Below are positions 57,177 to 64,000 of a DNA stretch of 64,000 nucleotides, in pieces. Where the stretch lies: assembly GCA_023362775.1 (NCBI GenBank), contig JALMGJ010000019.1:3931501-3995500 (forward strand), given 5' to 3'. Within the stretch, counting starts at the first letter, position 1. Each line of letters begins with the position of its first letter. Source of the stretch: Charina bottae (Eukaryota > Chordata > Lepidosauria > Squamata > Charinaidae). A program made the translations under genes and the position numbers. The notes beneath the pieces were generated by a model. The model was given only the letters and a program-made list of their open reading frames with translations. It did not search any database and was not told where the DNA came from.

Positions 57177-57229
57177 CAGAACAGAACAGAACAGAACAGA
57201 ACAGAACAGAACAGAACAGAACAGAACAG
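57177..57229. repeat. (AACAG)n microsatellite
   Basis: About 10 perfect pentanucleotide units. Confidence 0.95.
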
Positions 57230-57437
57230 TCATAACAATCCATAATTTGGTAATCCTATAAGAGTGGAACTATAAAACAACTATTTTCATATGCACCATT
57301 AAACAGCTGTTTGGGCCCATTGTTCATGGTGGCTTATCACAAAGGTTGCTGCAACAGAAAATGTTTACATCCTGGGTCGGGTTAGATGGCATTGCTACTG
57401 TTTCTTACTTGTATTTGATGCATATACTGTATATAAA

Positions 57438-57506
57438 TAGAAATCCAGTTGACATGATTCAAGCTACAGACAATTCCACCTGGATGACTGAGAACCTTCA
57501 TAGACA
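57438..57506 (+). mobile_element. Fragment of the copy-3 foldback family
   Basis: Matches 27367-27435 almost perfectly over about 70 bp, from AAATAGAAATCCAGTTGACA through 'ctggatgactgagaaccttcat(a/c)gacata'. The CTGAAGA/GAAAC region is absent from this fragment. Confidence 0.75.
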
Positions 57507-57581
57507 TATACAGTATTAAACTGTTTATGATTTATTTAGTTATTTATTTTAAAATAAGGATATGCAGGCAATTTTGTATTG

Positions 57582-57745
57582 GAGGTGGCAGCTAAGCAGG
57601 ATTGGGCCTACTTAGAATTTGGGAGATGACCACGGAATCCAAGAGCTATAAGCTAGTCCGGAAAATAGCAGGAAAAAAAAATCAGAATAAGACAATAAGA
57701 CAAACCCACTTCCATATTGCTGCCAAGAAAAATACATGGATGTCT
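57582..57745 (+). mobile_element. 5S rRNA-derived SINE (copy 3)
   Basis: AGGTGGCAGCTAAGCAGGAT, 'tgggcctacttagaatttgggagatgacc' matches the 5S rRNA internal promoter region (GCTAAGCAGGGTCGGGCC, TTAGTACTTGGATGGGAGACC). The downstream 'ggaatccaagagctataagctagtccgga' and 'cttccatattgctgccaagaaaaatacatggatgt' parts are shared with the copies at 27.7 and 53.2 kb. Confidence 0.68.
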
Positions 57746-58010
57746 GTCTACCTACCTACCTACCCGGCATTGCTCAGCTCAACTTGAGACAGTCTTTATG
57801 GTAAGAGCATTTTAATATCAGTTCTAATCTTTGATTCATCTTCTTCCTTCACTATGACCTGTGCATAAAATTAGTAACTGAATATTTACAGTACTTTTAT
57901 GCATCCTGAGATATTTGGAATTGAAATTATCTGAAATGTAACACCTTCTTCCTGTATAATTTCTTCCAAGGTACAAGGTCATTGTGACATGAACAATCTA
58001 CCTTACAAGA
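57746..58010. other. Non-coding DNA
   Basis: Short (CTAC)n at 57749-57764 at the end of the SINE; nothing else recognised. Confidence 0.45.
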
Positions 58011-58103
58011 CTGGAATTTAAAGAGGCTATTTGCATATTTTCTGGCTTCCCTCTGAATTAGAATATCTCTGCTTCCAGTACATTTTCAAAAGGGGAAAAA
58101 AGG
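58011..58103 (+). repeat. Direct repeat, left copy
   Basis: About 90 bp, starting GACTGGAATTTAAAG and including 'gcatattttctggcttccctctgaattagaatat', recurs at 59362-59468. The right copy has an extra 18 bp or so ('tcatttggaattaagctg') that the left copy lacks. Confidence 0.85.
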
Positions 58104-59361
58104 CTCTCCCTTTCTGTTACTTTTAAGGATGGATGTGAAAAATTCCATTAGTGTCAAGCATGCTGGCAAAGTGCAAATTAGGAGAGAAATACAGAAGTAT
58201 GGATTTAATTAAGAACACTGAGAACTAAACAACTTCAGATTACTTTATAGAAAGGGATGTGAAGCTGTCTAGCCTTCTTGCCCACAAGAACTGTCCCTGA
58301 TATTGACTGGACCACTAACCTGTCACCATGATTACAGAGAGTAAGTGGAATGATTCATGAGGATGATTCATGCATTACCATAACCATTAGGCTATTGCAC
58401 TGCATCAAACATATGGCAGGTTTGGATTCTAGATCTTCTCCAAGCACAGAAGATCCCTAAATAGTCATGTGAGAAAGAAGTTGTGGGTTTGAGCTGCAAA
58501 GTTCATGGAGCAGGTAAATGTTAAGATGTCCTTGGCTAAAGTCAGCTTCAGAGTACATCAACATCTTCATGTGCTTTTCTTAGCAGCAATTCAAAATAGG
58601 TTTCCCATGACTTTCTTCTGATTTTTTTTAACAGCCTCTGCCCAGTCTAGCCTAGAGCCCCAGAATTTCCTGGGAAACTCTCACCCAAGGACTGGCCAGA
58701 TCCAATCTTGCTTCCTTTTTTGAAGATCAACAAAAGTTGCTTTCTCTTACAGATTCAAGGAGCATATCCAAGAGTTCTAGTGCACAGAGAGAATGAACTA
58801 GAAGGTTGCTAGATCTGGGAAAATTAAATGTCAGGCAGCTTGCAATACAATGAAAATGATAAACTGGATCTACATAGAGATATGGGAAACTGGGTGTTTT
58901 CTAGAAAGTGTATCAAAGTAACCAATTGTGCCATGGATTTAAAGAGCTCCTCTTTGCCACATGCTACAGCCCTATAGAATTTGTTAAGTTGGCAAGGCCA
59001 CTTGAATCTCAGTTATGCCGAGACCTGAAAGCCAGACCAAAAAGAAGTAATTCTTTATTGACTGCCAACTTTTGAAAGTAAAACGGCTCAGAGGTGATGA
59101 TGCAGTTGTGACCTGTTTTTCAGGTTTGTGGATAGTTTTAAGGGTGGAAGGGGGAGTGTTGGTGTGTGTGTGTGTGTGTGTGTCTCCCACTCACATCCCT
59201 ACCGTAGACCTCTTTCTCTCTTTCTTTAAAAGAGATGGGAAATGTTAGTCACACTCTTAGTGATATCTAACAGCCTTCTGAGCTCTCCAAAAAGTTAGCG
59301 TGCTAAACTGCTCCAACACTGTAGTTCCACACTCTTCTCAATGGCTCATAGGATATAGACT
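58104..59361. other. Non-coding DNA
   Basis: Unique-looking; (GT)n at 59161-59182. No gene recognised. Confidence 0.45.
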
Positions 59362-59468
59362 TGAATTTAAAGTAGCTATTTGCATATTTTCTGGCTTCCC
59401 TCTGAATTAGAATATTTCTGCTTCCAGTCATTTGGAATTAAGCTGTACATTTTCAAAAGGGGGAAAAA
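59362..59468 (+). repeat. Direct repeat, right copy, adjoining BovB
   Basis: Matches 58011-58103. It ends just before the BovB 5' end (about 59475), so BovB inserted at or close to the edge of this copy. Confidence 0.85.
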
Positions 59469-59511
59469 GGCTTAAGGCAACCCACCCCAGTATTCTTGTG
59501 GTGAAAACTAA

Positions 59512-60291
59512 ATGGATCAGTACAACCAGAGATATGTCGGTATACCATCGGAAGATGGGACTCCCAGGTCGGAAGATGGTCAAAATGCTACTGGGGAGGA
59601 ACAGAGGATACGTTCAACTAGCCCCAGATGTGATGACGCAGCTAGCTCAAAGCCGAAAGGACGGCTAGCGGCCAACGGTGCTGGTGGTGAACGACGAATC
59701 CGATGTTCTAAAGATCAACACACCATAGGAACCTGGAATGTAAGATCTATGAGCCAGGGCAAATTGGATGTGGTTATTGGTGAGATGTCAAGATTAAATA
59801 TAGACATTTTAGGTGTCAGTGAACTGAAATGTACTGGAATGGGCCACTTCACATCAGATGACCACCAGATCTACTACTGTGGACAAGAGGACCACAAAAG
59901 AAATGGAGTAGCCTTCATAATTAATAATAAAATGGCTAAAGCAGTGCTTGGATACAATCCAAAAAACGATAGAATGATCTCAATTCGAATTCAGGGTAAG
60001 CCATTTAACATCACAGTGATCCAAATATACGCCCCAACCACAGATGCTGAAGAAGCAAAAGTAGATCAGTTCTATGAGGATCTGCAGCACGTACTGGATA
60101 ATACACCAAAAAGAGATGTTATTTTCATTACAAGAAACTGGAATGCTAAGGTGGGTAGTCAAACGACACCTGGAATTACAGGCAAGCATGGTCTGGGAGA
60201 ACAAAATGAAGCAGGACATAGGCTGATAGAATTTTGCCAAGACAACTCACTGTGCATAACAAACACTCTCTTCCAACAACCTAAAAGATGA
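59512..60291 (+). pseudogene. BovB endonuclease part, ended by a premature stop
   Basis: Starts at a Met after a 5' leader and runs 259 codons. From about residue 73 it is the apurinic-type endonuclease: 'GTWNVRSM' (metal/substrate Asn), 'ILGVSELKCTGMG' (catalytic Glu), 'DRMISIRIQGKPFNITVIQIYAPTT', then 'DVIFITRNWNAKVGSQ', where the usual G-D-W-N reads R-N-W-N, so the catalytic Asp appears replaced. It ends at TGA (60289-60291), consistent with a CpG transition from an Arg codon; the frame continues past it. Confidence 0.85.
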
Positions 60292-60889
60292 CTTTATACA
60301 TGGAGTTCACCAGATGGTCGACAACGAAATCAGATTGACTACATCCTTTGCAGCCAAAGGTGGCGGACATCTATACAGTCGGTAAAAACAAGACCTGGAG
60401 CTGACTGTAGTTCAGATCACGAACTTCTTATTGAAAAATTTAGAATCAGACTAAAGAGAATAGGGAAGACCCACAGATCAGTTAGATATGAGCTCACTAA
60501 TATTCCTAAGGAATATGCAGTGGAGGTGAAGAATAGATTTAAGGGACTAGATTTAGTAGATAGGGTCCCAGAAGAACTATGGACAGAAGTTCGCAACATT
60601 GTTCAGGAGGTGGCAACAAAAAACGTCCGAAAGAAAAAGAAAACCAAGAAGGCAAGATGGCTGTCTGATGAGACACTGGAAGTAGCCCAAGAAAGAAGGA
60701 AAGCAAAAGGCAACAGTGATAGGGGGAGATATGCCCAATTAAATGCAAAATTCCAGAGGTTAGCCAGAAGAGATAAGGAATTATTTTTAAACAAGCAATG
60801 TGCGGAAGTGGAAGAAGATAATAAAATAGGAAGGACAAGAGACCTCTTCCAGAAAATTAGAAACATCGGAGGTAAATTCGAGGAAAAAA
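60292..60889 (+). pseudogene. BovB linker between endonuclease and reverse transcriptase
   Basis: Open in the same frame after the stop. It holds the end of the endonuclease ('SPDGRQRNQIDYILCSQRW', then 'GADCSSDHELL' with the conserved S-D-H), followed by a basic linker ('KNVRKKKKTKKARWLSDET'). It runs into a seven-A run (60884-60890), where a one-base insertion shifts the frame. Confidence 0.85.
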
Positions 60890-62230
60890 ATGGGTATGAT
60901 CAAAAACAGAGATGGCAAGGACCTAACAGAAGCAGAAGAGATCAAGAAAAGGTGGCAAGAATGTACGGAAGATCTGTATAGGAAGGATAATAATATTGGA
61001 GATAGCCTTGACGGTGTGGTCAGTGAGTTAGAGCCAGACATCCTGAAGAGTGAGGTTGAATGGGCCTTAAGAAGCATTGCTAATAACAAGGCAGCAGGAG
61101 ATGACGGTATCCCAGCTGAACTGTTTAAAATCTTGCAAGATGATGCTGTCAAGGTGATGCATGCCATATGCCAGCAAATTTGGAAAACACAAGAATGGCC
61201 ATCAGATTGGAAAAAATCAACTTATATCCCCATACCAAAAAAGGGAAGCACTAAAGAATGTTCAAATTATCGAACAGTGGCACTTATTTCACATGCCAGT
61301 AAGGTAATGCTCAAGATCTTGCAAGGTAGACTCCAGCAATTCATGGAGGGAGAATTGCCAGATGTACAAGCTGGGTTTAGAAAAGGCAGAGGAACGAGAG
61401 ACCAAATTGCCAATATCCGCTGGATAATGGAGAAAGCCAGGGAGTTTCAGAAAAACATCTATTTCTGTTTTATTGACTATTCTAAAGCCTTTGACTGTGT
61501 GGATCATAACAAATTGTGGCAAGTTCTTGGTGGTATGGGGATACCAAGTCATCTTGTCTGCCTCCTGAGGAATCTTTATAACAAGCTAGTAGCAACGGTA
61601 AGAACAGAGCACGGAACAACGGACTGGTTTAAGATTGGGAAAGGAGTACGGCAAGGTTGTATACTCTCACCCTACCTATTCAACCTGTACGCGGAACATA
61701 TCATGCGACATGCTGGACTTTATGAATCCAAGGCTGGAGTTAAAATCGCTGGAAGAAACATTAACAATCTCAGATATGCAGATGATACCACTTTGATGGC
61801 TGAAAGCGAGGAGGAGCTGAGGAGCCTTATGATGAAGGTGAAAGAAGAAAGTGCAAAAGCTGGGTTGCAGTTAAACCTCAAAAAAACAGAGATTATGGCA
61901 ACCAGCTTGATTGATAACTGGCAAATAGATGGAGAAAAAGTGGAGGCAGTGACAGACTTTGTATTTCTAGGCGCAAAGATTACTGCAGACGCTGACTGCA
62001 GCCAGGAAATCAGAAGACGTCTACTTCTTGGGAGGAGAGCAATGGCAAATCTTGATAAAATAGTTAAGAGCAGAGACATCACACTGACAACAAAGGTCCG
62101 CATAGTTAAAGCAATGTTATTCCCTGTAGTAACCTATGGCTGTGAGAGCTGGACCATAAGGAAGGCTGAGCGAAGGAAGATAGATGCTTTTGAACTGTGG
62201 TGTTGGAGGAAAATTCTGAGAGTGCCTTAG
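60890..62230 (+). pseudogene. BovB reverse transcriptase part
   Basis: 446 codons open. Contains the RT palm and fingers: 'NNKAAGDDGIPAELFK', 'YIPIPKKGSTKECSNYRTVA', 'DVQAGFRKGRGTRDQIANIR', 'FCFIDYSKAFDCVDH' (catalytic Asp), 'RQGCILSPYLFNLYAEH', and the Y-A-D-D box at 61775-61786. It then continues to 'YGCESWTIRKAE' and stops at TAG (62228-62230) in place of Trp in the usual 'RVPWTARRSNQ' block. RT catalytic residues are all retained. Confidence 0.9.
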
Positions 62231-62510
62231 ACTGCAAGAAGATCAAACCAGTCCATATTCCTGGAAATAAAGCCAGACTGCTCACTTGAGGGAATGATAT
62301 TAAAGGCAAAATTGAAGTACTTTGGCCACATAATCCAGGATACCCTAGAGAAGATGCTGATGCTAGGGAAAGTGGAAGGCAAAAGGAAGAGGGGCTGACC
62401 AAGGGCAAGGTGGATGAATGACATTCTGGAGGTAATGGACTCGGCTGTGGGGGAGGTGAGGATGGTGAGCTCTGGCGTGGGCTGGTCCATGAAGTCACGA
62501 AGAGTCGGAA
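62231..62510 (+). pseudogene. BovB C-terminal part
   Basis: Continues in frame after the TAG. 'RRSNQ', 'KYFGHI' and 'GKRKRG' blocks are recognisable, with a further in-frame TGA (62396-62398) in place of an Arg codon. Homologous to 40079-40392 in the younger copy, and visibly more diverged. Confidence 0.8.
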
Positions 62511-62536
62511 GCGACTGAATGAATAAACAACAACAG

Positions 62537-63889
62537 TGCTGTGAGTATTGTGAGTCACAATAAGTGGTCAGCCCTAGAGATTTAAGTTATAAACAAATAA
62601 TAAATGCTATTGTACATTTAACACTGTAATTCCTATAGCTTTAAAATCCCAAATCTAATCCAAACAAAGTTAGGCAGGTTTGCTTTGAATTTGACAGAAC
62701 ACATTTAAGCAACTGTTAACTCTATCATTGAAATTAATGAGATGTTAATGTTGTACTTTTACCTGTTTACCCTGTGTTTTTAAGGCATCATAAAAATTCC
62801 ATAATACATTTGTTCATTTAATGAATATAAAATGGAAATTTTTCCAGAGGACTGTTTGAAGGAACAACTATGCATGAATCTTTTTAAAAGATAAATTGTC
62901 CACTTATATGCACACCCACACCTTTCAAGAGAAATAGGAAAGTAAATTGTCCATCATTTGGCATGACTCACTCAGCAGAAGAAAGGAAAATTACTGTCAC
63001 ATTAAATATCAAACCTGTTGAAACACTGGTGATCACTTCCAAATAACATGACATTTATGATCAGATTATTCTGTAGAAATGACCATTACTTTTTTATACC
63101 ACTGACCACCTGAATCTTGAGATTAGATCTCCAAGATCTGAATAATAATATTTAATGAATGGAAAATGAAAGGAAAAAAATAAAGACATTAATGATACAA
63201 AATAGGTTAAAATGTATATTATATAAAATCACAAAGATTATTTTAATCTAACATCTCTCTTGGTATGCTACAGTTCTAGCTTTAAAAAAATGTATTAATT
63301 CTACTCCTCACTCCATGAATTTAATAGTTTTACTCAATCTTCGAATCCTCCCTTGAAATTTTTCCATAGTATTTTTTGATAGAAGATAGAAATTTTTCCA
63401 TCTTCAAGGAAAGGATTCTGAAATTGATATTATTATCTATTTCCAAGAGTAAGTTGGAAGCTGATATAAGGAACAAATCTGAGACTCTACACATTCCCTC
63501 TCTGTAGCTATCTGAAGAGTTTTCAAGGCATTTTGTGGTTATTTGGTAAGAAAAAAAGACACTTTATTAACATATGGTGAAGGTTGCTGTTGGGAGTTTG
63601 GGACATAAGACCCAAAGTGAGTTACCTGCAAGCTTTCTTTACAGAGATATTAATGCAATGCGTTTAAGTGTGGAGTGCCTTGTGTTGTGCAAATTGTTCC
63701 CATTTACACTAATTGCCTGATGTTCAGAAACTCCCATTCCCAGTACTTCATATTGTTAATGTTTACAGGTTTACAACTTGAGGTGGCTTGCTTCTGGTGT
63801 TTGGGATTGAGATGATTATACCATTCCCTATGCCCTTTGATGGTGATGTGGACACAGTGATTATGATCATGGTGGTAGCTACAGTATTT

Positions 63890-63892
<3 letters not shown>
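62537..63892. other. Non-coding DNA
   Basis: AT-rich unique-looking sequence; nothing recognised. Confidence 0.5.

Positions 63893-63932
<40 letters not shown>
63893..63932. repeat. (TC)n microsatellite
   Basis: About 20 perfect units. Confidence 0.97.
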
Positions 63933-63936
<4 letters not shown>

Positions 63937-64000
63937 GGAGTCGAAGAAATAAACATTCTCTGCTTTGACATAAACTGCTGAGAAAGCCATGAACCCAGGA

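Larger units (their letters stand above)
59475..62536 (+). mobile_element. Near full-length BovB (RTE) LINE
   Basis: About 3.06 kb from the 5' 'gcaacccaccccagtattcttg' (the known BovB 5' landmark) to the 3' GTCGGAAGCGACTGAATG end with a short (ACA) tail. It encodes one polyprotein (endonuclease, then reverse transcriptase), now in four or five pieces. No TSD was found. RTE elements target-prime from a nicked site using the endonuclease and RT, and this family also mobilises BovB-tailed SINEs such as the Sauria type. Confidence 0.93.

Noticed and set aside
57582..57745. Functional 5S rRNA gene
   Set aside because: Only the promoter region is recognisable, with many substitutions and a SINE body attached.

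Overview
The window looks like intergenic or intronic DNA from a squamate reptile (snake or lizard). The repeat mix points there: BovB (RTE) LINEs, tRNA-derived Sauria-type SINEs, 5S rRNA-derived SINEs, L1 with a reptile-type ORF1, CR1 and CR1/L3 LINE tails, Penelope-like foldback fragments, hAT and mariner MITEs, short solo LTRs and very many microsatellites. I recognise no host protein-coding exon, tRNA or rRNA gene. Every coding stretch I can name belongs to a transposable element, and nearly all are broken. Host DNA between elements is AT-rich and featureless by eye. Family names come from memory of sequence signatures, not from a database search.

Layout. 1-9 kb: mostly unique AT-rich DNA with an unclassified repeat (2.75-2.99 kb), an 846-bp non-autonomous hAT (3171-4016), a decayed BovB fragment and CR1/L3 tail (5.45-5.96 kb), a GACA/GATG minisatellite (6.5-6.76 kb) and an old CR1 3' end (7.64-7.95 kb). 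8.97-12.55 kb: a mosaic built on a minus-strand L1 (ORF1 plus the start of ORF2), invaded by a CR1/L3 tail, a Sauria SINE, a heptanucleotide array and a Penelope-like foldback; a second foldback sits next to its broken end. 14.5-15.7 kb: a 936-bp solo LTR inside a copy of the 2.75-kb repeat family. 16-27 kb: unique DNA with microsatellites. 27-31 kb: a third foldback element, a 5S-derived SINE, a Sauria SINE with a perfect 13-bp target-site duplication (TSD), an L1 3' end with a 15-bp TSD, and another tRNA-type SINE. 36.9-41 kb: another tRNA-type SINE family, a Sauria SINE flanked by an unusually long duplication, and a young BovB 3' fragment inserted into a CR1/L3 LINE. 41.9-43.3 kb: a hAT element whose interior has expanded into a 61/56-bp minisatellite with 295-bp higher-order repeats, then a mariner-type MITE. 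44.9-46.3 kb: a truncated SINE, a large heptanucleotide array and a 242-bp solo LTR. 48.1-48.5 kb: a probable GIY-YIG remnant of a Penelope-like element. 53.7-55.3 kb: a three-level nest (solo LTR containing a SINE containing another solo LTR). 56.0-56.4 kb: a GATA/GAGATG satellite block. 59.5-62.5 kb: a near full-length BovB with four visible lesions.

How the parts relate. BovB supplies reverse transcriptase, and the Sauria SINEs end in a BovB-like tail, so the SINEs very likely moved with BovB machinery. L1 and CR1/L3 copies are 5'-truncated or decayed. The most interesting items are the inner solo LTR at 53973-54982, whose U3 holds one open frame of about 306 codons; the foldback elements with a hammerhead-ribozyme-like CUGAAGA/stem/GAAAC motif; the hAT with a minisatellite interior; and the repeated association of CR1/L3 3' UTRs with different microsatellites.
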